From contig NZ_JAPEOX010000002.1 in NCBI RefSeq assembly GCF_026340675.1, positions 992,001-1,056,000 on the forward strand: a stretch of 64,000 bases of DNA. The letters are read 5' to 3'. This stretch comes from Streptomyces sp. NBC_01264. GTDB lineage: Bacteria; Actinomycetota; Actinomycetes; Streptomycetales; Streptomycetaceae. Position 1 is the stretch's first letter. Every line of letters begins with the position of its first letter. Below, in pieces: positions 1 to 7,954 of the stretch. The translations under genes were made by a program, and so were the position numbers. The notes beneath the pieces were generated by a model that saw only the letters and a list, made by a program, of their open reading frames with translations, did not search any database and was not told where the DNA came from.

Positions 1-765
1 TTCAAGGGCAAGGTCTGGGTGTGGGCGCCCAAGGAGTACGGCGACCCGAAGTTCGCCAAGAGCGGCTTCCCGGTCATGATCGCGCTGCCCGGCGGCGCCG
101 GTTACCCGAACAACTACTGGATGGGCACCGACCTGGGCCTCCAGAGCAGCATCAGCAAGTGGTACGCCGCGGGGAAGAGCAAGCCCTTCCTCCTGGCCAT
201 GCCGGTGCTGAACCCGGGCCCGGACGACAAGGGCATCTACTGGGACGCCTCCGACATCCCGGGCCAGCCCAAGATGGACACCTGGCTCACCGACGACGTC
301 CCCGACCTGATGCGGCAGAACTTCCGCACGGTCAAGTCCCGTGACGGGTGGGCCTACATGGGCTCCTCCACCGGCGGCTTCGCCAGCCTCAAGGCCGTGC
401 TGAAGTACCCGGAGAAGTTCAAGGCCGCGATCTGCTCCGGCCCGGACATCCTGCCCGACTCCCCCCTGTGGAAGGGTCACGACAAGGAGAAGGCGGAGAA
501 CAACCCCGAGCTGCTCGCCAAAGCGCTGATCGCCAAGAAGGGCAGCCCGGACGTCTACCTCGCCTTCCAGGTCGGCACCAACGAGAACAACAAGAACACC
601 CTGCCGAACGTGAAGAAGTTCGTCGCCACCTACGGCAAGGGGCCGATCCACACCGACCTGAAGATCATCCAGGGCGGCCAGCACAACGCCAAGACCTACG
701 TGCCCAACATGGGCGAGGGGCCCATCCAGTTCATCAGCAAGGTCATGGAAGGCCCCGTCGAGTAG
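1..765 (+). CDS. Secreted-type esterase, antigen 85/PF00756-like (5' end outside window)
   Basis: The frame is open from base 1 and reads FKGKVWVWAPKEY, so the gene starts before the window; the GTG at base 19 is internal. 254 residues are visible. The nucleophile elbow GSSTG lies at bases 361-375, the oxyanion-type segment IALPGGAG at about bases 79-102, and a late His in GGQHN at about base 680 can complete a Ser-Asp-His triad. This fits the putative esterase family that includes mycolyltransferase-like and feruloyl-esterase-like proteins. Such Streptomyces proteins are usually exported, but the signal peptide region is not visible. It converges on the next gene, with 7 bases between the stops. 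The substrate cannot be told. Confidence 0.8.
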   Translation, partial: FKGKVWVWAPKEYGDPKFAKSGFPVMIALPGGAGYPNNYWMGTDLGLQSSISKWYAAGKSKPFLLAMPVLNPGPDDKGIYWDASDIPGQPKMDTWLTDDVPDLMRQNFRTVKSRDGWAYMGSSTGGFASLKAVLKYPEKFKAAICSGPDILPDSPLWKGHDKEKAENNPELLAKALIAKKGSPDVYLAFQVGTNENNKNTLPNVKKFVATYGKGPIHTDLKIIQGGQHNAKTYVPNMGEGPIQFISKVMEGPVE

Positions 766-772
766 TCACCCC

Positions 773-2275
773 TCAGGTCGCCCCGCCGACCTGGACGGGC
801 TCCTCGGGCTTCTGCCCCTCGCGCCCCGGCTCCTCGTGCCCCGGCCCGCCGAACACCTTCGGCGGGCCGTCGCCGTTCCAGGGCGACCAGCCGGGATCCC
901 CGTCGACGGCGAAGCGCACCCAGGCCGCGTGCATCTCCCCGGCGAGCTCCCGCGGGGCGTCCGGCCCGGCCAGCCAGGAGGCCTCGGGCACCTCCAGGGT
1001 GTCGAAGACGAAGCCCAGTTCCAGGGCGTGGCAGGACCCGAGGCCCGGTACGCCGGAAGGCCAGGCGAACTCGTACACGAAGCTCGGCGCGCTCCGCCCG
1101 GCGGCGCCCGCCAGCGCCCGCAGCGGATCGCGCAGCAGCCGGTCGGTGAGCAGGTGGCCGAGGAGGTCGGCCGGTCCCGCGCCGGGCCGCTCGGCGCGCA
1201 GGGCCCGTACGGCGGCCCGGTCCTTGCCGGACCGGATCCGGCCCAGGGCCACGGACAGCGGTCCCAGCCGGTCCAGCAGCCGCATCGCGCCGGTCGGGGC
1301 CAGCCAGAGCCGGTACTCCTCGGCGGTCCAGCCCAGGAGCAGCGGTACGTCGCCCCGCGCGGCCGCCGCTCCGAGCGGATCGGGCCGCAGCGTCCCGGGG
1401 TCCGCGACCAGGCCGAAGGCGGGGCCGCCGAGCAGCGGGGAGGAGCGGCGCAGTACGGCCGCCTGGGCGGCGAGCAGATCGGGCAGGGCGGCCCCGGTGA
1501 AGGCCTCGGCGGTGGCGGGGATCCTGAGCAGTGCGGCCATCCGCCGGACCATGGTGCGCACCCGGTCCCGCGCCAGCACCTCGGGGGCTCCGCTCTGCAG
1601 GACGGCCTGCCGGAAGAGGCCCGCCGCACGGGGTGCGGCGAGCAGGGCGCCGATGCTGATGGCCCCGGCGGACTCGCCGAAGACGGTGACCCGGCCGGGG
1701 TCGCCGCCGAAGGCCGCGATGTTGTCCCGTACCCAGGCCAGGGCGGCGATCTGGTCGAGCAGCCCGCGGTTGGCGGGTGCGTCGGGGAAGAGGCCGTAGC
1801 CGAGGACGCCCAGGCGGTAGTTGACGGAGACGAGCACCACGCCATCACGGGCGAAGGCGGAGCCGTCGTAGACGGGGACGGCCGAGGAGCCACAGGTGAG
1901 GGCGCCGCCGTGGATCCACACCATGACCGGCAGCCGGGCTCCGGGCGCCGGCTCGGGGGTCCACACATTGAGGTTCAGGCAGTCCTCCCCGGGGACCTCG
2001 GGGTCCGGGAGCAGCGCGGCGAACGCCTCGGGGTAGGGCACCTTGGGCGCGGTGGGGCCGTACGCGCCGGCGTCGCGCACCCCGTCCCAGGCCTCGGGCG
2101 GCTCCGGCGCGGCGAACCGGCGGGCTCCGACGGGCGGGGCGGCGTAGGGGATGCCCCGGAAGACGGCGATGCCGCCCGGCCCGGTCCTGCCCTCGACCTC
2201 GCCGTGGGCGGTCCGGACCCGGGGACGGGAGCGGGGAAGGTCCCGGTCCGGGGTCTCGCTCGCCGCTGCGGCCAT
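773..2275 (-). CDS. Type B carboxylesterase family hydrolase
   Basis: 500 residues. The ATG at 2275 is chosen because AGGAGG lies 4-9 bases upstream; an in-frame start at 2365 has no such site. Family marks in order are FRGIPYAAPP (about residue 40), the EDCLNLNVW segment (about 97), the oxyanion motif IHGGAL (about 121), the nucleophile elbow GESAG with Ser near 202, and a late catalytic-His region in GSCHALELGF. This is the normal order and length for a carboxylesterase/para-nitrobenzyl esterase that hydrolyses carboxylic esters. No signal peptide is visible, so it is probably cytoplasmic. The natural substrate is unknown. Confidence 0.88.
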   Translation of the reverse strand: MAAAASETPDRDLPRSRPRVRTAHGEVEGRTGPGGIAVFRGIPYAAPPVGARRFAAPEPPEAWDGVRDAGAYGPTAPKVPYPEAFAALLPDPEVPGEDCLNLNVWTPEPAPGARLPVMVWIHGGALTCGSSAVPVYDGSAFARDGVVLVSVNYRLGVLGYGLFPDAPANRGLLDQIAALAWVRDNIAAFGGDPGRVTVFGESAGAISIGALLAAPRAAGLFRQAVLQSGAPEVLARDRVRTMVRRMAALLRIPATAEAFTGAALPDLLAAQAAVLRRSSPLLGGPAFGLVADPGTLRPDPLGAAAARGDVPLLLGWTAEEYRLWLAPTGAMRLLDRLGPLSVALGRIRSGKDRAAVRALRAERPGAGPADLLGHLLTDRLLRDPLRALAGAAGRSAPSFVYEFAWPSGVPGLGSCHALELGFVFDTLEVPEASWLAGPDAPRELAGEMHAAWVRFAVDGDPGWSPWNGDGPPKVFGGPGHEEPGREGQKPEEPVQVGGAT

Positions 2276-2505
2276 CACGTCCTCCTGGGGGCTCCTGGGG
2301 CCGGCGCTCCTGCTGCCGGGGCTCCTAGTGTCCGCAAGTCCCACCTGCCTCGCGACGCCCGGCACGCGCCAGGGCTACTGGACCGAGTGATCCGCACCGC
2401 GCCGGTCGCACGGTCGCACAGGCATGCGCGGGGTGACAAGGCGTAACCCGGCCCCGGGCGCGCCGGGTTGGGCGGGGCATGCGACCACTGTCTCTCCCCC
2501 ACACC

Positions 2506-2883
2506 ATGCGGAGCCTCGTCCGCACCGGATCGGTCCCCCTCCTGCTCCTCGCGGCCACGGCCGCGACGGCGGCCGGAGCGGTGGCCGGCGCCGACGCGTA
2601 CGCGGCCGACGGCCCGACCGCCGCCCTCGGGACCCCGACGGCCGTCGGGCCCGCCTTCCAGTACCTCGGTACGGACGACCGCCCGCACGGCATCGACTCC
2701 CCCAAGGGCTGCGTGGAGGCCCTGGGCGGCGGCGGGCGGGCGGTGACCAACAAGACCGGGAGCTCGGTGGCCCTGTACCGGGAGCCGGGCTGCGTGGGCA
2801 CACCGGTGGAGGTGCTGGCGCCGGGCGCGGTCAAGCCGGTGCCCCGGTACTTCTCCTCCGCCCGCTTCTCGGCCCCCTCGTAG
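2506..2883 (+). CDS. Small secreted protein with two cysteines
   Basis: 125 residues from the ATG at 2506. An alternative in-frame ATG at 2479 adds nine residues, and neither has a strong ribosome site. The N-terminus is a clear signal peptide: MRSLVRTG, then a leucine/alanine-rich core, ending near ADAYAADG. The mature part is about 90 residues with exactly two Cys (in KGCVEAL and PGCVGTP), which could form one disulfide in the extracellular space. I do not recognise the family. It stands alone, divergent from the carboxylesterase and upstream of the chaplin gene. Confidence 0.6.
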   Translation: MRSLVRTGSVPLLLLAATAATAAGAVAGADAYAADGPTAALGTPTAVGPAFQYLGTDDRPHGIDSPKGCVEALGGGGRAVTNKTGSSVALYREPGCVGTPVEVLAPGAVKPVPRYFSSARFSAPS

Positions 2884-2895
2884 TCCGGAACCGGC

Positions 2896-2980
2896 GGGTG
2901 GTCCGAAACTCCGGGCGTCCGAAACCTCCGGGCGTTCCGGAACCTCCGGGTGGTCCGCGATCGGGCGGTCCGCGATCACC
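2896..2980. repeat. Five degenerate 15-18 bp direct repeats
   Basis: Five tandem units start at 2896, 2913, 2930, 2948 and 2963, with a consensus close to GGGCGGTCCGAAACCTCC. They sit between the small secreted protein and the chaplin gene and end about 105 bases before the chaplin start. Unit length drifts (17, 17, 18, 15, 18), so this is not a coding periodicity. They may be a decaying minisatellite or clustered protein-binding sites. Confidence 0.6.
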
Positions 2981-3036
2981 GGCGGCCCAGCGGCCGTGAC
3001 CCTTGGGCGCTCCCCGCGTTGTATGCCATGTCAAAC

Positions 3037-3060
3037 GCCGCAGCTTCGGTTCTCTGCGGC
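3037..3060 (+). promoter_or_regulatory. Stem-loop in the chaplin 5' leader
   Basis: Arms GCCGCAG (3037-3043) and CTGCGGC (3054-3060) form a perfect 7-bp stem with a 10-base loop, ending 27 bases before the chaplin ATG. If the transcript starts upstream, it may affect mRNA stability or translation. There is no evidence for a ligand. Confidence 0.4.
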
Positions 3061-3087
3061 ACCCCCATTCCTTTCTAGGAGATCTTG

Positions 3088-3372
3088 ATGTCGCGTATCG
3101 CGAAGGCATTCGTCATCACCGCTGCCGCCGGTAGCGCCCTGGCCGCCGGTGCGGGTCTGGCGGCTGCCGATGCCGGAGCGTCCGGTGCGGCCGTCGGCTC
3201 CCCCGGTGTCCTGTCGGGCAACCTGCTCCAGGTTCCGGTGCACGTCCCGCTCAACGTCTGCGGCAACACCGTCAACGTGATCGGCCTGCTGAACCCGGCG
3301 TTCGGCAACACCTGCATCAACGCGTCGGGCCACGACGGCGGCCACCACACCGAGGGCAACTACGGCGGCTGA
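3088..3372 (+). CDS. chp: Short chaplin (aerial hyphae surface protein)
   Basis: 94 residues. The ATG at 3088 is used because AGGAG lies 6-10 bases upstream; the adjacent TTG at 3085 is less likely. A signal peptide (MSRIAKAF followed by an Ala/Gly core to about residue 26) precedes one chaplin domain with the diagnostic elements GNLLQVPVHVPLNVCGNTV and GLLNPAFGNTC, including the two conserved Cys. Chaplins are exported, assemble into amyloid fibres at the air-water interface and make aerial hyphae hydrophobic. With one domain and no sorting signal this is a short, non-anchored chaplin. Unusually, the protein continues past the second Cys with INASGHDGGHHTEGNYGG, a His/Gly-rich tail. Confidence 0.93.
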   Translation: MSRIAKAFVITAAAGSALAAGAGLAAADAGASGAAVGSPGVLSGNLLQVPVHVPLNVCGNTVNVIGLLNPAFGNTCINASGHDGGHHTEGNYGG

Positions 3373-3388
3373 ATCGCCTGGTGACCCC

Positions 3389-3420
3389 GAAGGGCCCCCG
3401 CCGAACGGCGGGGGCCCTTC
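3389..3420. terminator. Strong intrinsic hairpin between chaplin and melC2
   Basis: A perfect 15-bp stem (3389-3403 with 3406-3420) closes on a GAAC turn, 17 bases after the chaplin stop and 21 bases before the convergent tyrosinase stop. There is no long U-tract, as is usual in Streptomyces. Its symmetry allows it to act in both directions. Confidence 0.85.
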
Positions 3421-3440
3421 CTCGTGTTCCCGGCCGGGTG

Positions 3441-4304
3441 TCACTCGTAGCGGTAGAGCCCCTGGTGGCCGAGCATCTCGCGCGGGGTGACGTCCCACGG
3501 CGGCATCGGGTCGTCGAGGGCGATCACCCGGCCGCGCTGGAGGTCACCGGGTGCGAGCGGGGCGGCGGGCAGGTAGCCGGAGGCCGGGTGCCGCTGCTGC
3601 CACCGGTCCCAGAGCAGGTCCACGAAGGCGTGGTGCAGCCAGAAGGCCGGGTCGTTGGGGGCCGTGCCGCCGGTCATGTGGCCGCCGATCCACTGGTGCA
3701 CCTTGTTGTGGTTGCGCCACTTCTCGCTCTTCGGGGCGGCCCAGCCCTCCAGTTTGTTGCGGAAGCCGCCGCGCCCGGCCGTCGAGTCCCAGGGCGAGCT
3801 GTCGTACAGCGGGTCGTCGATCGCCCATTGGAGCTCGGCCGGGGTCGGCAGGCTGATCGGGTTCTGCGGGCGGCCCAGGTTGCGGGTCAGGAAGGCGGCC
3901 TCGGTGATGCCGACCGTGACCGTCCAGTTGCCCTTGGCGTAGGCGAACGGGCCGGTCATCACCTGGCGGTCGGTCGCGCGGCCGGTCCCGCCGAGGAAGT
4001 CCTCCGCCCACAGGGAGGAGGCCGGGCTGTTGTCGGTGGTCCAGTCCCAGTACGGGATGGTGACGCCCGGGTCGACGGTCTGCAGCTGGCGCTCGAACTC
4101 CAGCAGGTAGCGCCGGTGCCAGGGGAAGAAGGACGGCGACATGTGCCCGACGCGCAGTTTGCGGTCCCGGTCGGGGACGAAGTACTTGTCGTGGGTGCGG
4201 ACGAACCCGTCGTAGGTGCCGTTGCGCTTGAGCTCGATCACGGCCGCCGTGAACCGCTTCTTCTGCGCGCTGGTCAGGTTCTTCTGGTTCTGCCGGGTGT
4301 ACAC
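3441..4304 (-). CDS. melC2: Tyrosinase (type 3 copper monophenol oxidase)
   Basis: 287 residues from a GTG at 4304 with AGGAG upstream, 6 bases after the melC1 stop. Both copper sites are readable. CuA has His in RTHDKYF and the two His of GHMSPSFFPWHRRYL. CuB has the two His of WRNHNKVHQW and the His of DPAFWLHHAF. It oxidises tyrosine and other phenols to quinones, which become melanin. Streptomyces tyrosinases have no signal of their own and leave the cell as a complex with the MelC1 chaperone. Length is close to the roughly 273 residues usual for MelC2, with a slightly longer C-terminus. Confidence 0.96.
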   Translation of the reverse strand: MYTRQNQKNLTSAQKKRFTAAVIELKRNGTYDGFVRTHDKYFVPDRDRKLRVGHMSPSFFPWHRRYLLEFERQLQTVDPGVTIPYWDWTTDNSPASSLWAEDFLGGTGRATDRQVMTGPFAYAKGNWTVTVGITEAAFLTRNLGRPQNPISLPTPAELQWAIDDPLYDSSPWDSTAGRGGFRNKLEGWAAPKSEKWRNHNKVHQWIGGHMTGGTAPNDPAFWLHHAFVDLLWDRWQQRHPASGYLPAAPLAPGDLQRGRVIALDDPMPPWDVTPREMLGHQGLYRYE

Positions 4305-4310
4305 GCCCCG

Positions 4311-4697
4311 CTACTCCTGTCGCCCGTGGTGCGCGGCGGCGAACGCCAGCTGGGTGGTGCCCAGTTCGTCGACGGCCGCGCGGGCGAGCTCCAGCGGGGT
4401 CGCGTAGGACTGGAAGTGGTTGATCCCGCTCAGGTACGTGCCGTCGGAGCGGCGCATGACGTGCAGGGCGCGGCCGTCGATGCGGACGGAGGTCCACGCC
4501 GGGTCGACGGCGATGTGCCGGCCGCGGTACGTCTCCTCGACCGCCGGGGTCAGCGGGGCCGGTGTGAGCGTCTGCCGGGGACGGCGGGCGCGCAGTACGG
4601 GGGCCAGCGCCGCCGCGGTGCCGGCGAACACGGCCGCGGTGAAGGCCGTACGGAGGACCGCGCGGCGGGTGAGTGGTGCGGCGGGTGCTGCGTACAT
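4311..4697 (-). CDS. melC1: Tyrosinase copper chaperone/secretion cofactor
   Basis: 128 residues, ATG at 4697 with GGGAG upstream. The N-terminus carries a twin-arginine-type signal (LTRRAVLRTAF, then a hydrophobic Ala-rich segment to about residue 35), consistent with Tat export of the folded MelC1-MelC2 complex. The C-terminal half has the conserved block YRGRHIAVDPAW, the RSDGTYLSGINHFQSY segment and HH near the end, residues of the type that deliver copper to apo-tyrosinase. It is first in a two-gene operon with melC2. Confidence 0.94.
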   Translation of the reverse strand: MYAAPAAPLTRRAVLRTAFTAAVFAGTAAALAPVLRARRPRQTLTPAPLTPAVEETYRGRHIAVDPAWTSVRIDGRALHVMRRSDGTYLSGINHFQSYATPLELARAAVDELGTTQLAFAAAHHGRQE

Positions 4698-4864
4698 ACG
4701 GTCTCCCTCGCTCGGTGGCCCATGGCTACGGGTCTAACGCGGCGCGGCGGGCGAGGTCACCGGGGAGCCCCCCGCCGCTTCATGTGTTTGTAGGAGGAGA
4801 CGGCCTCGGGCGGCGGCACGGATCACCCGGTGAGCCCAGCCGGACGCGCGGATCCGGCGGCCCC

Positions 4865-4884
4865 GTGTGTCCCATGGGACACAC
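4865..4884. promoter_or_regulatory. Perfect 20-bp palindrome in the melC1/membrane-protein divergent region
   Basis: gtgtgtcccatgggacacac is fully self-complementary. It lies 35 bases before the ATG of the membrane protein and about 168 bases upstream of melC1, in the only gap between these divergent genes. The lack of a loop suggests an operator for a dimeric regulator more than an RNA hairpin. The binding protein is unknown. Confidence 0.5.
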
Positions 4885-4918
4885 GCACGTCGTCTCGTGC
4901 CTGGTCCCCGGGAGTGCC

Positions 4919-6211
4919 ATGAGTGTGCCGTCCGATCTCCCCGACGAAGTGCCCGCACCGGGTCGGTCGGGTGGGTCCCGCGCCGGGCGGATCGTCCTGA
5001 GCTCGGTCTCGGCGGTGCTGATCACGCTCACGTGCGTCCTCGTGCCGGTCTCCCTGCTCACCGTCTGGGTGCACGACATCGTGCTGGACACCGGCCGCTA
5101 CGTGTCCACGGTCGCCCCCCTCGCCTCGGATCCGGCGATCGAGGCGGCGGCCGTCCACCGGATCACCGAAGCCGCCGACGTCCGGGTCGACGGTGCTCGG
5201 GTCACCGCCGACCTGGCGACGTGGCTCGAAGCCCAGGGGCTGCCGCCCCGCGTGGGGACGGCGGTCAAGGCGCTGGGGCCGCAGCTGGACTCGGCCGCCG
5301 ACGCGGCCGTATCCAAGGTGGCGACCCGGTTCGTCGAGAGCGACCGGTTCGAGACCGTGTGGACCACCGCCAACCGCGCCGCCCACGGCGCGGTGGTGCA
5401 CGCGCTGACCGGCGAGGGCCGCGGGGCGGTGGGAGTGGAGGGGGGCACCGTCACCCTCGATGTCGGCGCCGCCGTCGAGAAGGTCAAACAGGACCTCGTG
5501 GAGGCCGGCCTGTCCCCGGCCGAGAAGATCCCCGATGTCGACAAGCAGATGGTGCTCTTCCAGTCCGAGAAGCTGGGGAAGATCCGGGGTGCGGTCCACC
5601 TGCTCGACGTCGTCGGCAACTGGCTGCCCGTGCTCACGGTCGTCCTCGGTGCCGTGGGAGTACTGCTCGCCCGGCGCCGTCGCCGGGCCCTGGTGACCAC
5701 CGTGCTGTGCGCGGCCGGCGCCTGCCTGCTCGTCGCCATCGCTCTGGCCGTCGCCCGCCGGTACTACCTCGACCACCTCCCGGAACAGGTCCAGTCACCG
5801 GCCGCGGCCTCGGCGGTCTTCGACACGCTCGTACGGTTCCTGCGCGCCGGCCTGCGCACCGCGATCGTCCTCGGGATCGTCGTGGCGCTCGGCGCCTACC
5901 TCTCCGGCGCGGGCCGCCTCCCGCGCGGCGTGCGCGGCCGAGCCGAGCGCGCGGCCGACTCCGCCGCCGGGTGGGGCGCCGCCCACGGAGTGCGCACCGG
6001 ACGGGCCGGCACCTGGGTACAGGACCGTCGGCGCCCGCTCACCATCGGCGTGCTCCTCGTGCTCGCGCTCGTGTTCGCGCTGTGGAACCACCCGACGGTG
6101 CTCACCGTCCTGCTGCTGGTCCTCGTCCTGCTGGCCGTGCTCGCCGTCCTCTCCCTGCTCGCGGCCGCTGGCCGCCACGGCGACCGAGCCGACCGCGCCG
6201 GACGGCCGTAG
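4919..6211 (+). CDS. Conserved multi-pass membrane protein of unknown function
   Basis: 430 residues from the ATG at 4919, with GGGAG 6-10 bases upstream; longer in-frame starts run into the divergent promoter region. There is one N-terminal membrane helix (about residues 22-48), then a polar region of about 180 residues that is probably outside the cell. Five or six further helices follow: WLPVLTVVLGAVGVLL, TTVLCAAGACLLVAIAL, AIVLGIVVALGAYL, TIGVLLVLALVFAL and a last Leu/Val-rich pair before a charged tail. I do not recognise a named family. It is divergent from melC and convergent with the BrkB-like gene. Confidence 0.75.
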   Translation: MSVPSDLPDEVPAPGRSGGSRAGRIVLSSVSAVLITLTCVLVPVSLLTVWVHDIVLDTGRYVSTVAPLASDPAIEAAAVHRITEAADVRVDGARVTADLATWLEAQGLPPRVGTAVKALGPQLDSAADAAVSKVATRFVESDRFETVWTTANRAAHGAVVHALTGEGRGAVGVEGGTVTLDVGAAVEKVKQDLVEAGLSPAEKIPDVDKQMVLFQSEKLGKIRGAVHLLDVVGNWLPVLTVVLGAVGVLLARRRRRALVTTVLCAAGACLLVAIALAVARRYYLDHLPEQVQSPAAASAVFDTLVRFLRAGLRTAIVLGIVVALGAYLSGAGRLPRGVRGRAERAADSAAGWGAAHGVRTGRAGTWVQDRRRPLTIGVLLVLALVFALWNHPTVLTVLLLVLVLLAVLAVLSLLAAAGRHGDRADRAGRP

Positions 6212-6229
6212 CCGCGCGGCGTCACGGCG

Positions 6230-7081
6230 TCACGGCGTCACAGGGTCCACGGGCGTACGGAGCCAGGCCGCCGGGAGCGGTTCGCGGGCCACCACGTACC
6301 CGACGGCGATGGCGAGGGTGACCACGATGAAGAACGCGATGAGCCAGGACAGCAGGACGAAGACCGAGCCGAGGCTGCCGAACTGCTGCAGGCTGCGATC
6401 CACGGCATGGGGCATGTAGACCCTCGACGCCACCGTCAGGACCTGCTCCCCGAACCCCGCCAGCAGCGCACCGGGCAGCAGCGGCAGCCACGGGATCCGG
6501 GAGCCGAGCAGCAGGTGCTGCGTCCACCACCACAGCAGTGTTCCGCTGACCGCGGCGAGGGTGAAACCGGTGATCCGGCTGGTGCCGAACGCCGTCTGCA
6601 CCAGCCCCTGGAACAGCAGGGCGACGAGCCAGACGACGAGCCAGGCCAGCCACCGCCAGGCGGCGACCCGGGCCTTGGACTTGGGCAGGTGCCAGGAGCG
6701 CTCGCACGTCTTCTGAAGGGCCCGGCTGCACGCGGTCGCCGACAGCAGCGTCACCACGATTCCCACCCCGCCGGTGCTCGCGACGGCCGCGACATCGGTG
6801 GCAGAGTAGACCGACTGCACCTGGTCCAGCGTGGCGTCCGAGAGCCCCAGTGTCGTACGGATGGACGTGACCAGCTGTTGCTGGAGCCAGTCGGGTGCGA
6901 GTGCCGCGATGACGAAGACGGCCGGTACCGTGCCGAGGAAGGCCTGGGCCGCCAGCCTGGTCGCGCAGTCCAGCACCCTGACCGCCGCGAGCTGCTCCAG
7001 GAGCCGGCTCAGCAGCGGGGTGTGCTTGCGCATCCACCCGGGGACGAGGCGCAGGTGAGGGATCGTCTCCGGTCCGGACAC
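6230..7081 (-). CDS. YihY/BrkB-family inner membrane protein
   Basis: 283 residues. The GTG at 7081 is chosen because GAGGAG lies 9-14 bases upstream; a TTG at 7138 would extend the frame without a ribosome site. About six membrane helices alternate with short loops, and the segments LAAQAFLGTVPAVFVIAAL, CSRALQKTCERSWHLP and PGALLAGFGEQVLTVAS fit the YihY/virulence factor BrkB family. These proteins were once called RNase BN by mistake; their transport function is unresolved. No operon partner is visible, and the upstream gene is 139 bases away. Confidence 0.82.
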   Translation of the reverse strand: MSGPETIPHLRLVPGWMRKHTPLLSRLLEQLAAVRVLDCATRLAAQAFLGTVPAVFVIAALAPDWLQQQLVTSIRTTLGLSDATLDQVQSVYSATDVAAVASTGGVGIVVTLLSATACSRALQKTCERSWHLPKSKARVAAWRWLAWLVVWLVALLFQGLVQTAFGTSRITGFTLAAVSGTLLWWWTQHLLLGSRIPWLPLLPGALLAGFGEQVLTVASRVYMPHAVDRSLQQFGSLGSVFVLLSWLIAFFIVVTLAIAVGYVVAREPLPAAWLRTPVDPVTP

Positions 7082-7183
7082 GGTGGGACTCCTCGGGGCG
7101 CGGTTCCCGGCGGTCGTGACCGCCCTTCCCGAGAACAATGACGGAAGAGCCCGCCTCCGGCACGTCGCCAGGCGGTCAGACGT

Positions 7184-7212
7184 CAGGCGGTCAGGCGATC
7201 AGGCGATCAGGC
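7184..7212. repeat. Short 8-bp tandem repeat
   Basis: Units caggcggt, caggcgat, caggcgat and a partial fourth run head to tail just downstream of the TRIC-family stop, with a degenerate upstream copy at 7169-7176. It lies in the 139-base gap between two minus-strand genes. Function is unknown; replication slippage is the simplest origin. Confidence 0.5.
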
Positions 7213-7220
7213 CTCGGACG

Positions 7221-7832
7221 TCAGGCCGCGGTGCGCTGGAGCCTGGGCAGGTGCAGATCGCGGAAGATCGCGGTCATGCGCAGGGCGAAGACCAAGGAGG
7301 CCGACACGACGATGTTGGCGGTGTCCTGGACGCCGGCCCAGTGGAGGCCGAGGTAGGAGAGCGCCCCGGCGAGGGCGGCGGTCGCGTACACCTCTTCGCG
7401 CAACAGCAGCGGCGGGAACTCCCCGCAGAGCACGTCGCGGACGACCTCGCCGGTGACGCCCGTCAGGACGGCCAGGATGAGCACGGCGACGGGGGTGACG
7501 TGCGCGTCGATGGCGGCGCGGGCGCCGATCACGGTGACCACGGCGAGGCCCACGGCGTCGACGACCATGAGCGCACGCTGCGGGAGCTCCCAGCGGCGCA
7601 GGTAGAGCATGGTGGCGACGGCCACGGACCCGATGAGGACGAGCAGGAGCCAGTCGTGCGTCCAGTAGAGCGGGTGCCGGTCGAGGATGAGGTCGCGCAG
7701 GGTCCCGCCGGAGATGCTGGCCGCGAAGGCCAGGACGAGCCCGCCGAAGGGGTCCATGTTGGCGCGGTGGGCGGCGAGGACGCCGGAGGCGGCGAAGGCG
7801 GCGATGCCGAGGAGGTAGAGGGCGTGCAGCAT
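7221..7832 (-). CDS. TRIC-type/UPF0126 membrane protein
   Basis: 203 residues, ATG at 7832 preceded by AAGGAGG. The protein is built from two homologous halves of three helices each. Each half carries the family signature at a helix break: SGGTLRDLIL in the first and TGEVVRDVLCG in the second. This is the UPF0126/YicG family, whose prokaryotic members form trimeric intracellular cation (TRIC) type channels conducting K+ and other monovalent cations. A role in glycine transport has also been proposed for relatives. It ends in a basic tail LHLPRLQRTAA. Confidence 0.87.
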   Translation of the reverse strand: MLHALYLLGIAAFAASGVLAAHRANMDPFGGLVLAFAASISGGTLRDLILDRHPLYWTHDWLLLVLIGSVAVATMLYLRRWELPQRALMVVDAVGLAVVTVIGARAAIDAHVTPVAVLILAVLTGVTGEVVRDVLCGEFPPLLLREEVYATAALAGALSYLGLHWAGVQDTANIVVSASLVFALRMTAIFRDLHLPRLQRTAA

Positions 7833-7954
7833 GGCGCCTCCTTCGAGGGGTGGAGCGGGGGGACCCGTCGAGGCTGCCGGATCCGCCCGGATGCCCGCAT
7901 CGGCCGTTCGGCCAGAACGGCGGCGCCGGCGCTGCCCCGGACCGGACCGGACCG

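Noticed and set aside
348..1799. 483-codon open frame on the plus strand
   Set aside because: It is a shadow frame across the esterase and the antisense carboxylesterase. Its product is Arg/Pro/Gly-rich with no domain, as expected from high-GC third-position bias.
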